Assembly (NCBI RefSeq): GCF_029233945.1
Contig: NZ_JARGOQ010000002.1
Span: 17,863 to 81,862 of the forward strand
Reading direction: 5' to 3'
DNA: 64,000 bases
From: Sneathiella sp.
GTDB taxonomy: Bacteria > Pseudomonadota > Alphaproteobacteria > Sneathiellales > Sneathiellaceae
Under the pieces are notes generated by a model. That model saw only the letters and a list, made by a program, of their open reading frames with translations. It ran no database searches and was not told the DNA's origin. Of this stretch, positions 30,088 to 39,388 are shown one piece after another. Both the position numbers and the translations under genes were made by a program. Every line of letters begins with the position of its first letter. The first letter of the stretch is position 1.

Positions 30088-30789
30088 ATGCGTGTACTAT
30101 TGATAGAAGATGATAGCTCAATGGCTCGTGGCATCGAACTGATGCTGAGCGCAGAGGGTCTTAATGTTTACACGACCGACCTTGGTGAAGAGGGCGTAGA
30201 TCTTGGTAAACTTTATGACTATGACATTATTATATTGGATTTGGGCCTGCCTGATATGTCCGGTTACGATGTCTTGAAAAAGCTTCGTACGGCAAAGGTA
30301 TCAACGCCCATTCTGATTTTGTCCGGCATGTCCGAACCTGACGACAAAGTTAAGGGTTTGGGCTTCGGCGCGGATGACTACTTAACCAAGCCTTTTAATA
30401 AAGATGAACTTGTCGCACGTATTCATGCGATTGTTCGCCGATCTAAAGGACATGCACAGTCCACTATTCAGACAGGCAAGCTTACGGTCAACCTGGACTC
30501 CAAGTCTGTCGAAGTCAGCGGCCAGCGTCTGCATCTGACCGGCAAGGAATACGGCATGCTTGAGCTTCTTAGCTTGCGCAAGGGCACAACATTGACGAAG
30601 GAAATGTTCCTCAACCATCTCTATGGGGGCATGGACGAGCCGGAACTCAAAATCATCGACGTTTTCGTCTGCAAACTGCGCAAGAAACTTGCTGCGGCCA
30701 CTGCCGGAGATAACTATATCGAGACTGTCTGGGGACGGGGATATGTTCTTCGCGATCCGGAAGAAAATCTTCAGGCACGCGCGAGCTAA
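30088..30789 (+). CDS. ctrA: cell cycle master response regulator CtrA
   Basis: [63 protein letters not shown]...[55 protein letters not shown] 30088 with AGGAGGT upstream. Confidence 0.97.
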   Translation: MRVLLIEDDSSMARGIELMLSAEGLNVYTTDLGEEGVDLGKLYDYDIIILDLGLPDMSGYDVLKKLRTAKVSTPILILSGMSEPDDKVKGLGFGADDYLTKPFNKDELVARIHAIVRRSKGHAQSTIQTGKLTVNLDSKSVEVSGQRLHLTGKEYGMLELLSLRKGTTLTKEMFLNHLYGGMDEPELKIIDVFVCKLRKKLAAATAGDNYIETVWGRGYVLRDPEENLQARAS

Positions 30790-30813
30790 CCTTCTACCAA
30801 ACAACGAAGCGCC

Positions 30814-30863
30814 ATTCATTAAAAAGCCCCGCAGTAGTTATACTGCGGGGCTTTTTAATGAAT
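30814..30863. terminator. bidirectional intrinsic terminator between ctrA and cheR
   Basis: Perfect 23-bp inverted repeat ATTCATTAAAAAGCCCCGCAGTA-gtta-TACTGCGGGGCTTTTTAATGAAT. Confidence 0.9.
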
Positions 30864-30906
30864 ATCGTCAGAGAGTGCCTGCGCGGCTGTGCACCCAATT
30901 GTCTGT

Positions 30907-31743
30907 TTAGCTGGCTGCCGCCATCAACCCGCCGTTAACCGAAGTATAAACCCCTCGCTGACCATCAACCGGCTTAAAGCTGTCACAAATACCAAGAACC
31001 GTTTCCGCACCGCCCAAAAAGAGCGCGCCGTCATCAGTGAGAATATTATGGATCTGTGTCAACACACGGCCCTTTGTCAATTGGTCAAAATAGATCAGAA
31101 CGTTACGACAAAAAACAACGTCGAAGTGACCCAGATTTCCGAGATCCTCCAGAAGGTTCTTCGACTGGAACTTGACCATCGCCCGGATAGAGCTATCGAT
31201 CTGCCACATCTCACCGACTTGCTGAAAATGCTTCATAAGCAGCTGAATGGGAAGTCCGCGCTGCACCTCAAACTGAGAATACAGCCCAGCCTTGGCCTTC
31301 TCCAAAACCTCTTGCGAGATATCGGTTGCCATGATTTCTACACGCCAGCCGGCCATTTTAGCGGCTTCTTCCTTCAACAGCATGGCAATTGAGTAGGGCT
31401 CCTGACCCGTTGAGCATGCCGCCGTCCATATCCGCAAGGATTTTTTCGCGGCCCTCGCCTTCAGAAGCTGCGGCAGCACGACATCGCGGAATGTGTCAAA
31501 AGGCTTGGTATCCCGGAAGAAGAAAGTCTCGTTGGTTGTCATCGCCTCGGTGATTTCTTCCAGAAGACGTTCATCTTTATGCCGACGAACTTCTTCCGCC
31601 AGTGCCTCCAGGTTTTCCAGTCCGCGCCGCCGCGCGAGAGGAACCAGCCTGCTTTCGAGCAGGTATATTTTCTCTTCCGTCAGCACCAGTCCGGAGCGTG
31701 AGTTGACTATTTCGCCAAAGAGTTGGAAGTCCTGACTATTCAT
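30907..31743 (-). CDS. cheR: chemotaxis protein methyltransferase CheR
   Basis: TTNETFFFRDTKPFDTFRDVVLPQL; IWTAACSTGQEPYSIAMLL; FDVVFCRNVLIYFD. Confidence 0.94.
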   Translation of the reverse strand: MNSQDFQLFGEIVNSRSGLVLTEEKIYLLESRLVPLARRRGLENLEALAEEVRRHKDERLLEEITEAMTTNETFFFRDTKPFDTFRDVVLPQLLKARAAKKSLRIWTAACSTGQEPYSIAMLLKEEAAKMAGWRVEIMATDISQEVLEKAKAGLYSQFEVQRGLPIQLLMKHFQQVGEMWQIDSSIRAMVKFQSKNLLEDLGNLGHFDVVFCRNVLIYFDQLTKGRVLTQIHNILTDDGALFLGGAETVLGICDSFKPVDGQRGVYTSVNGGLMAAAS

Positions 31744-32906
31744 ACGGGCCTCCCCTTGAGAATATTTTCAATCGCATCGGGAATTTTCGGCAGCGGGAAA
31801 ACCCCATTACATAAGCCGGCAGAGGCAACGGCCCCCGGCATTCCCCATACAACACTTGTTTCTTCATCCTGACCAATCACCACTGCTCCTGACTCCGAAA
31901 GTTTTTTGCAACCTTCCAATCCATCATGTCCCATACCCGTCAAAATAACCGCAAGCACGTCACTCCCGTAAGCAGCAACAAGGCTTCTAAGCATCGGGTC
32001 TACGGACGGACGGCAATAGTTTTCCGGAGGCTCCTGGTTTAACTTGACGATGATATCTGTGCCCTTTCGGGAAACCGTCATATGCCAATCTCCCGGCGCA
32101 ATATAAACGCGGTTTTCCAAAACCTTTTCACCGTCAGCTGCTTCCCTGCAGTCTTTATCGTAGATCTTATTCAAATGCTCTGCGAGGATTGCCGTGAACG
32201 TACCCGGCATATGCTGGGTGATAAAAATCGGTAGGCTGGTTTTTCCTTTGAGCGCTTCAAATACTTTAAAGAGCGCTTGTGGACCGCCCGTGGATGATCC
32301 GATGGCGATCACTTTAGGGGTAGGGTTCTTTTCATAGGGTCGCAAACTAAATGTCGATTTTTTGGGAAGTGGCGATGCCGCTTTTTCCCCAATCACCGCT
32401 GGCTGGGGAGTCGACCGCGGTGCGACTTTACCTGCCTTGCGATCGCGTATACGTCGGGTTTCCCCAAGCGCCCGGATTTTTTCGAGCAGACCCCTGTGGA
32501 ATTCTTCTTTCTCATTGACGACGCGTGTCGATTCCGGCTTTGCGATATAATCCGCAGCCCCCATGGCCAGTGCCTTCAGGCTGACATCCGCATTTCGTCG
32601 TGTCAGTGTGGACGCCATAATAACTTGCACAGCCTGATCCAGCTGGACAAGGCGCGGCAGCGCCGTAAGGCCATCCATTTCCGGCATCTCAATATCCAGG
32701 ATAACCAATTCTGGGCGAGTGCGTTCAAATTCACGAAGGGCCATAACACCGTTGTTGGCGATAGCGACAACCGCAATGTCCGCCTCCGCTTCAAGCCACC
32801 GCCTTAAAAATCCACGTATGACCGCAGAGTCATCGACGATCATGATCCGATAAGGATCTTTGTTCGTCTCGTCAGGCAAACTTGCTATCGTTTCGGCTTG
32901 CACCAC
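31740..32906 (-). CDS. cheB: chemotaxis-specific methylesterase CheB
   Basis: Receiver domain plus AIGSSTGGPQALFKV, ITQHMPGTFTAILAEHL, ILTGMGHDGLEGCK. Confidence 0.95.
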   Translation of the reverse strand: MVQAETIASLPDETNKDPYRIMIVDDSAVIRGFLRRWLEAEADIAVVAIANNGVMALREFERTRPELVILDIEMPEMDGLTALPRLVQLDQAVQVIMASTLTRRNADVSLKALAMGAADYIAKPESTRVVNEKEEFHRGLLEKIRALGETRRIRDRKAGKVAPRSTPQPAVIGEKAASPLPKKSTFSLRPYEKNPTPKVIAIGSSTGGPQALFKVFEALKGKTSLPIFITQHMPGTFTAILAEHLNKIYDKDCREAADGEKVLENRVYIAPGDWHMTVSRKGTDIIVKLNQEPPENYCRPSVDPMLRSLVAAYGSDVLAVILTGMGHDGLEGCKKLSESGAVVIGQDEETSVVWGMPGAVASAGLCNGVFPLPKIPDAIENILKGRPV

Positions 32907-33272
32907 CTAGAGAACTCCCACTTGTGAGAATTTCGCTTCAATGATTGCCCGGTCGAATGGCTTCATAATGTATTCATTGGCGCCCGCAGAAATAGCCTCA
33001 CGAATATGCGCCATATCATTTTCTGTCGTGCAAAAGATCACAACAGGCTGTTCCCCGTTCTCTGAATTTCGCAGCGTCCGAAGAAAGTCAATTCCATTCA
33101 TCACCGGCATATTCCAGTCAAGCAAGATGACATCCGGCATTTTTTCGAGGCACGCATTCAACGCGCCTTTACCGTCCTCCGCTTCAAGGATACCAAAACT
33201 CAAATCTTCCAGAATACGTCTCGCGACCATACGGACAACTTTGGAATCATCAACAATCAAACACGATGGCAT
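32907..33272 (-). CDS. cheY: CheY-type single-domain response regulator
   Basis: CLIVDDSKVVRMVARRILEDL; VILLDWNMPVMNGIDFLR; KPFD. Confidence 0.9.
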   Translation of the reverse strand: MPSCLIVDDSKVVRMVARRILEDLSFGILEAEDGKGALNACLEKMPDVILLDWNMPVMNGIDFLRTLRNSENGEQPVVIFCTTENDMAHIREAISAGANEYIMKPFDRAIIEAKFSQVGVL

Positions 33273-33291
33273 CTAATTTCTCCGTTCTTTC

Positions 33292-33747
33292 TCAAGCTGC
33301 GATGGTCGAATTGTCTGCAAAGCTCAAAAGCTGCTCGATTTGCATAAGGACGAGCAGCTTGTTTTCAAGCCGGTAAACACCGCCTGATATTTCTTTCCAG
33401 CGGGAATTCAGCGTGACAGGAGTTGGCTGCAACTCATTCAAATCCAGGCTGAGCACCTCGCCTACATTATCTATCATCAGGCTATAGGGTTCACCCTGAT
33501 GCTCCACGACGATACTCATGCAGTTTTCATCTTCCTCCAGCTCCGGCAGATCAAGTCGTTTGCGAACATCAATAGCAGTCACGATACGACCGCGGAGGTT
33601 AAGGGCACCCGCAACTTCAGGCGGAGCAAGCGGGATTTTCGTAAGGCTGAGACCCCGAAGCACATCATGCACTTCAAGAACCGGGATACCAAACAGCTGG
33701 TCCGCAATTGAAACGGTTACATAATCTTGCATATTACTGACGGTCAT
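33292..33747 (-). CDS. cheW: chemotaxis coupling protein CheW
   Basis: DYVTVSIADQLFGIPVLEVHDVLRGLSLTKIPLAPPEVAGALNLRGRIVTAIDVRKRL; ATGA overlap with cheA. Confidence 0.93.
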   Translation of the reverse strand: MTVSNMQDYVTVSIADQLFGIPVLEVHDVLRGLSLTKIPLAPPEVAGALNLRGRIVTAIDVRKRLDLPELEEDENCMSIVVEHQGEPYSLMIDNVGEVLSLDLNELQPTPVTLNSRWKEISGGVYRLENKLLVLMQIEQLLSFADNSTIAA

Positions 33748-36482
33748 TTTGCACTCCCACATTCCTTGAGAGTCTGCGAAAGCGCGGACATCAATGAATC
33801 TCTGTCGAATTTTGCTATATAATCGGAGAACCCTACGGCGCGGCCGCGATCAAAATCACCTGGCGTCGTATGGGATGACAAGGCAACAATCGGCGTCTCA
33901 TTCCATCTATCATCCCCTTTGATTTCTTCGGCGAACGCGAAGCCATCCATTTCCGGCATCTCGATATCGCTGATGATGATGTCAAACGTCTCGCCCGTAT
34001 CCCGCTTCTGCAAGGCCTCGACACCATTTTCAGCCGTCGAGACGTCATACCCCGCCGTTTTAAGAAGCGGCACGAGCATATTCCGGAAGAAAGGGCTGTC
34101 ATCAACCAAAAGGATTTTTTGTTTCTCTCCGTTATGGCCAAAAGGCCGTGTCTCGGAGTCACCAAACCAACTACCAAAGCATTTGCTCAGGCAGTAGCCA
34201 ACGTCAATTATATCTGTCGCCTTTTCACGAATGACGGCACTGCCGACATAGCCATCACGTTCCGATATCATTTCCACATCGAGGCGATCTTCGACAATAT
34301 CGACAATTTCCTCGACCATCAGACCCATCGTGCGATCCTGATCGCTGAAGACTAGGACAGGCTGTCTGCCTTCCTCCTTGACCTCAATATCGTCTTCGAT
34401 TGTTGTCAGCGGCATCAGTTGGCCGCGATACTGGACGACTTTCTTGCCATTAGCCTCTTCAATGGTGCCAACGTCGATCTCTTCAAGGCGTGCCACCAGA
34501 GATAGAGGCACGGCTTTCGGGTCCTTGCCACCTGCGCGGAAGACAAGTAGCGCAATCTTCTCATCCTGCGTCTGCGCCTGGCTTGCTTCTTCTTTCGACG
34601 AACCATCCGAATTAACCACGGCGTCACCGGACATCGCAGCAATTCCATTCGGATCAAGGATCATGATAACACTGCCGTCCCCGAGGATCGTATTGCCCGA
34701 GAAAATGGACAGGTTTTTCAAGATCGGTGCAATCGGCTTGACGACAATCTCTTCAGTATCGAAAACCCGGTCTACAACAATGCCGAACACATAGTTGGCA
34801 ACCTGGATCACGATGATAAATTCTTCAGAGCCTTTAACTTCGCTTCGATCCGCAACTTCATCCGCAGCCGTTTCAAGACGCATGATTTCATTGAGATGGA
34901 CAAGTGGTAAAAGATGATCACGCAGGCGAAGGACCGGCGAACCATTGATCATTTCAATCGTGTGATTGCTATTGTTATTGGTCGATGCGCGAACGAGTTC
35001 AACAACGCTCGTCTGCGGGACGGCAAATCTTTCGCCGCAACATTCAACAATCAATGCGGACACAATCGCGAGGGTGAGCGGGATTTTGATGGTGAAAGTT
35101 GACCCCTCACCTTCTTCAGAAGTCAGGGCAATTGTTCCGCCAATTTTCTCAATATTGGAGCGAACGACATCCATGCCGACCCCCCGGCCAGACACATTTG
35201 TTACCTTTTCCGCAGTCGAGAAGCCGGCGCGCATGATGAAGTTATGAATTTGCTGCTTGCTCATGCCTTCCAGTTCAGCTTCGCTCGCCAATCCGCTTTC
35301 AACGACCTTCTTCTTGATTTTCTCGCTGTTCAGCCCTCGACCGTCATCCGTAATCTTGATGATGATATGGCCGCCCTCATGAAAGGCTTCGAGAACAATC
35401 TTTCCGGTTTGCTGTTTGCCAGACGCAACGCGATCTTCAGGCATTTCAAGACCATGGTCAGCCGAATTTCGCACCATGTGCGTGAGCGGGTCCTTGATAA
35501 GTTCAAGCACCTGACGATCAAGTTCTGTCTCGGCGCCATGCATGACAAGATCAATTTTCTTGCCCAGCTCATGGCTGAGGTCACGCACAATACGCGGCAG
35601 CTTCGACCAGGCATTTCCAATCGGCTGCATCCGCGTTTTCATCAGCCCTTCCTGCAACTCTGTGGTTACATGGCTGAGGCGTTGCAGTGGAACAGTAAAT
35701 TCATTGTCGTCCATCCCGCGAACCATCTGCAAAAGCTGATTGCGGGTCAGGACAAGCTCGCTGACCATCGTCATAAGATTTTCGAGCATCTGCACATTCA
35801 CGCGAATGCTCTGATTGGCGATGCTGGATTCTTTTGATGTTTTCTCGGCTGCCGGCTTCTTTTCCTCAAGCGGCGCCTCTTCTTGCTTTACTTCTGCGGG
35901 CACGACGATCTCGTCCGGGCCTTCTGCTGCCTCGAACGCCGCCTCAAGCTCAGCTTCAGAAACCTCGCCAGGGCGCAAGCCTTCTTCCGCCAAATCCTCA
36001 TCCGGTCCTTCCGCCGCTTGAAATGCTGCTTCAAGCTCTGCCTCGGACACCTTTCCGGGTGGGAGTTCTTCCTGTTCGGGAACCGGCGTGGCTTCCTGAG
36101 GGGCCTCTCCGAACGCGACGTCGTTCAAGCGAGCGATTAGATCCGCGTCATTTCCAGCAGGTTCTTCTTCCGTCTCCTCAATCGTGGCCAGAATATCCTT
36201 GATGGCATCCATTGCTTCGAGAATAAGGGTTACGACATCGGCGGTAACGGTAAGTTCCTTATCGCGAATTTTTCCGAGGACATTTTCCCCGGCATGTGCA
36301 ACCGCTTCCAGTCTTGGCAGGCCAAGGAAGCCGCATGTTCCCTTAATGGTATGAACAAGACGGAAAATATTATCGATCTGACTTTCGTCACTCGGATCCT
36401 GTTCCAAAACAACAATGGAAGCATCAACGATACCAATGTTTTCGTTGGTTTCCGTAAGAAATTCACTTAGAAGATCATCCAT
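33744..36482 (-). CDS. cheA: hybrid chemotaxis histidine kinase CheA with CheW-like region(s) and C-terminal receiver domain
   Basis: Hpt LVHTIKGTCGFLGL; LKDPLTHMVRNSADHGLE-type N box; DVVRSNIEKIGGTI; C-terminal REC ILLVDDSPFFRNML...IISDIEMPEMDGF. Confidence 0.94.
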   Translation of the reverse strand: MDDLLSEFLTETNENIGIVDASIVVLEQDPSDESQIDNIFRLVHTIKGTCGFLGLPRLEAVAHAGENVLGKIRDKELTVTADVVTLILEAMDAIKDILATIEETEEEPAGNDADLIARLNDVAFGEAPQEATPVPEQEELPPGKVSEAELEAAFQAAEGPDEDLAEEGLRPGEVSEAELEAAFEAAEGPDEIVVPAEVKQEEAPLEEKKPAAEKTSKESSIANQSIRVNVQMLENLMTMVSELVLTRNQLLQMVRGMDDNEFTVPLQRLSHVTTELQEGLMKTRMQPIGNAWSKLPRIVRDLSHELGKKIDLVMHGAETELDRQVLELIKDPLTHMVRNSADHGLEMPEDRVASGKQQTGKIVLEAFHEGGHIIIKITDDGRGLNSEKIKKKVVESGLASEAELEGMSKQQIHNFIMRAGFSTAEKVTNVSGRGVGMDVVRSNIEKIGGTIALTSEEGEGSTFTIKIPLTLAIVSALIVECCGERFAVPQTSVVELVRASTNNNSNHTIEMINGSPVLRLRDHLLPLVHLNEIMRLETAADEVADRSEVKGSEEFIIVIQVANYVFGIVVDRVFDTEEIVVKPIAPILKNLSIFSGNTILGDGSVIMILDPNGIAAMSGDAVVNSDGSSKEEASQAQTQDEKIALLVFRAGGKDPKAVPLSLVARLEEIDVGTIEEANGKKVVQYRGQLMPLTTIEDDIEVKEEGRQPVLVFSDQDRTMGLMVEEIVDIVEDRLDVEMISERDGYVGSAVIREKATDIIDVGYCLSKCFGSWFGDSETRPFGHNGEKQKILLVDDSPFFRNMLVPLLKTAGYDVSTAENGVEALQKRDTGETFDIIISDIEMPEMDGFAFAEEIKGDDRWNETPIVALSSHTTPGDFDRGRAVGFSDYIAKFDRDSLMSALSQTLKECGSAK
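35907..36062 (-). repeat. two-copy imperfect in-frame repeat within cheA linker
   Basis: PGKVSEAELEAAFQAAEGPDE / PGEVSEAELEAAFEAAEGPDE. Confidence 0.7.
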
Positions 36483-36567
36483 TCGCCCACACACTTTCCG
36501 ATTCTTTACTTCTTTTCAGGAAATCGATGTTCCTAAAAATGTTCGAATACAGAATGCAGGATATAGG

Positions 36568-36582
36568 TTAACAAGCGGTTAC
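36568..36582. promoter_or_regulatory. candidate CtrA-box variant upstream of cheA
   Basis: TTAA-CAAGCGG-TTAC (one mismatch). Confidence 0.3.
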
Positions 36583-36699
36583 GGATTGGCTTTAAAATCG
36601 CAATTTTTACCATAAAATGACATCCTTGAAGTTCAGGCATCATTCCATTAAATGCTATTCAATTAAATTAGGGTACAACGGAAAACCTGTGATGACCGG

Positions 36700-37338
36700 T
36701 CAGGCTGAGCGGACGGCAAGCGCTACCAGACCGTCTTCCACGTCCGTAATATCCAGAACCGCATTATTGTTTCCGCACAGGGCCATGAGATACTGAACAC
36801 CGACATTTTGTGCCGTCAGTTCACTTTCATTATATCCGTTCTGCAGGATATGGGTCACGTCTTCACGCAGGACGGCACGCGGCCCTTCAGCCCGATAGGC
36901 GAATGACCAGTCACCATCCGCCACACTTCCCGTGACCTTTACTTCGCCGCCACGCGGCAAGGAACCCGACGCGATGACCAGCAGATTACAAAGAATTTTA
37001 ATGGCATCTTTCGGCAAAAGCTCTGCACCGCCTTCGCTATCGGGCCAATCCAGCCTTACCTTGCCATATGACATAAGGTCGCGGCAGAGGTTACGCGCAT
37101 CACGAAGCGATACCTCTTGCCCCAAGCCACCGGCAAGGCCAAAGGCAAGCCGGTAAAACTGAAGCCGCGCCGACGCTTCCCCTGCACTCTCGCTCACCAG
37201 CTTAAGCGCCTCGGTCCGCATATCTTCATTGCCATCATCACTGACAAGTTCAATTCCATTGCAGACGGCACCGATGGGGCCAATGACGTCATGACAGAGT
37301 TTGGAGCTCATTAAGGACGCGAGTTTCAAATCAATCAT
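36700..37338 (-). CDS. chpT: histidine phosphotransferase ChpT
   Basis: LASLMSSKLCHDVIGPIGAVCNGIELVSDD... HPT-like dimerisation helix with degenerate ATPase-like domain, as in ChpT. Confidence 0.88.
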   Translation of the reverse strand: MIDLKLASLMSSKLCHDVIGPIGAVCNGIELVSDDGNEDMRTEALKLVSESAGEASARLQFYRLAFGLAGGLGQEVSLRDARNLCRDLMSYGKVRLDWPDSEGGAELLPKDAIKILCNLLVIASGSLPRGGEVKVTGSVADGDWSFAYRAEGPRAVLREDVTHILQNGYNESELTAQNVGVQYLMALCGNNNAVLDITDVEDGLVALAVRSA

Positions 37339-37457
37339 AACATCTCCAAATCCGCAAGCTGCGGGACACTGTAAAATCGAACAACCTTTGTCGTCTGCAC
37401 GACAATTTGATAGAGTGAATATGCAACAATCTTATCCGTCATGTTAAGAGAAAAATC

Positions 37458-37661
37458 ATGCTCGCTCAGTTTTCACCCGGCCAATATGTCCGCCACCCGC
37501 AAGAGCCCAACTGGGGCGTGGGTCAGGTACAGTCATCCGTTGCAGACCGCGTAACAGTGAATTTTGAGCACGCTGGCAAGCAACTGATCATTGTCGGGCT
37601 GGTTGAACTCATTGTGCTTAGCGAGGAAGAAGCGCATAAAGAACAAAATCGCGGGAATTAA
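37458..37661 (+). CDS. DUF3553-like protein
   Basis: FSPGQYVRHPQEPNWGVGQVQSSVADRVTVNFEHAGKQLI. Confidence 0.75.
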   Translation: MLAQFSPGQYVRHPQEPNWGVGQVQSSVADRVTVNFEHAGKQLIIVGLVELIVLSEEEAHKEQNRGN

Positions 37662-37678
37662 GACCGGAGGATCTCGAG

Positions 37679-39388
37679 TTGGCTGCAGGGAAAACATTAT
37701 TCGCGGCTCCAAAAGCACCGGGCAAGGGAGGCCGGAAAGCCCGCTACCAGAAAAAAGGTCGTCAAGTCGATCCTATAGCCGCTCGCGAAATTGCCGCGCT
37801 GTTAGGTGACCGATCCCGTCAACCGGACTTGCTCCTTGAGCATCTGCATTTAATTCAAGATACCTATGGTTTTCTTTCGGCCGACCATTTGGCGGCATTG
37901 GCGGAAGAAATGCGGCTTGCGCTTGCAGAAGTCTATGAAGTCGCGACCTTCTATCACAATTTCACAGTTGTGAAGGAAGGTGACGCCAAACCCGCCGCCC
38001 TCACCATCAAGGTCTGCGACAGCCTAAGTTGCGAAATGGCCGGGTCAATGGCAATAAAAAAGAAACTCGCCGAAAAATACGGCGGCAATATTCATATAAC
38101 CCATGGCGCTTGCATGGGTCGCTGTGAAGTTGCGCCCGTTGCACGCATCAAGGATCGCTATGTCGGAAATGCGACAATAGAGGAAGTGGACAAGCAGATT
38201 GAAGCGGAAAAAAGGAATGATCCGCTCGCCCTTCCCGCCTATACGTCTCTCACCGATTATACAGGGGCTGGAGGCTTCACCACTCTCCTTCAGTTGCGCG
38301 AGGGGAAGCTCAAATCTGAAGATATTATCGAGATTTTAAGTGACAGCGGTCATCGCGGCCTCGGTGGAGCAGGCTTTCCCCATGCATTAAAGCTCAACTC
38401 CGTACTTTCCGTTCCGGGTCCACGCTATATGGCCGTCAATGCCGACGAGAGCGAGCCCGGCACCTTCAAGGACCGGTATTTTCTCAATAAAAACTCCTAC
38501 CAGTTTCTGGAAGGAATGCTCATTGGCGCGGAAATCGTAGACGCAGAGAAAATCTACATCTTCCTGCGAGATGAATATCCGGAAACCGCCCAAATTCTCT
38601 CCGATTGTATCGCGAAATTGAAAGCCGAAGAACTTGACGGGGGGCGCAAGATTATTCTTCGGCGTGGCGCTGGCGCCTATATCTGCGGGGAGGAAAGTGC
38701 CATGCTGGAAAGCATCGAAGGCAAGCGCGCGCTGCCCCGCCACAAGCCTCCCTTCCCGGCCCATGTCGGATTGTTTGGACGGCCAACCCTGATCAACAAT
38801 GTCGAAACACTCTATTGGCTACCGGACATTATCCGAAAAGGACCTGGCTGGTTTAAGGAAGGCGGCCGTCATGGCAGCAAAGGCTTTAGAAGTTTTTCCC
38901 TCTCTGGCCATATAAAGGAGCCGGGCGTTTATATCACGCCCGCCGGAATTACCGCCAAGGAACTGATTGAGGAATATGGCGGCGGTATGCAGGACGGACA
39001 TGAATTTCGCGCCTACCTTCCCGGCGGGGCATCAGGCGGCCTATTGCCCGCGTCTATGGCGGATATCCCGCTTGATTTTGGAACGCTTGAAAAGCATGGC
39101 TGCTTTATCGGCTCCGCCGCCGTTATCGTAATTTCGGACAAGGACGACCTGAAAATGGTCGCCCGCAACCTGATGCGCTTTTTTGAGGATGAAAGCTGCG
39201 GTCAATGCACCCCCTGCCGCGCCGGTACGGAAAAAGCGCGTCTGCTGATGGAGGCGGATCACTGGGATAGTGACCTTTTGACGGAGCTCAGCGCCGTAAT
39301 GCGGGATGCCTCTATCTGCGGTCTTGGGCAGGCGGCGCCCAATGGCTTGCTGTCGATCCTCAAGCATTTCCTGGAGGCGGTGAAATGA
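37679..39388 (+). CDS. NAD-dependent formate dehydrogenase beta subunit, NuoE-NuoF fusion (TTG start)
   Basis: NuoE-like [2Fe-2S] region (CDSLSCEMAGS...THGACMGRCEVAP) fused to NuoF-like region (GGAGFPHALK, NADESEPGTFKDR, ESCGQCTPCRAGT); SD GGAGG 8 nt before TTG. Confidence 0.92.
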   Translation: MAAGKTLFAAPKAPGKGGRKARYQKKGRQVDPIAAREIAALLGDRSRQPDLLLEHLHLIQDTYGFLSADHLAALAEEMRLALAEVYEVATFYHNFTVVKEGDAKPAALTIKVCDSLSCEMAGSMAIKKKLAEKYGGNIHITHGACMGRCEVAPVARIKDRYVGNATIEEVDKQIEAEKRNDPLALPAYTSLTDYTGAGGFTTLLQLREGKLKSEDIIEILSDSGHRGLGGAGFPHALKLNSVLSVPGPRYMAVNADESEPGTFKDRYFLNKNSYQFLEGMLIGAEIVDAEKIYIFLRDEYPETAQILSDCIAKLKAEELDGGRKIILRRGAGAYICGEESAMLESIEGKRALPRHKPPFPAHVGLFGRPTLINNVETLYWLPDIIRKGPGWFKEGGRHGSKGFRSFSLSGHIKEPGVYITPAGITAKELIEEYGGGMQDGHEFRAYLPGGASGGLLPASMADIPLDFGTLEKHGCFIGSAAVIVISDKDDLKMVARNLMRFFEDESCGQCTPCRAGTEKARLLMEADHWDSDLLTELSAVMRDASICGLGQAAPNGLLSILKHFLEAVK

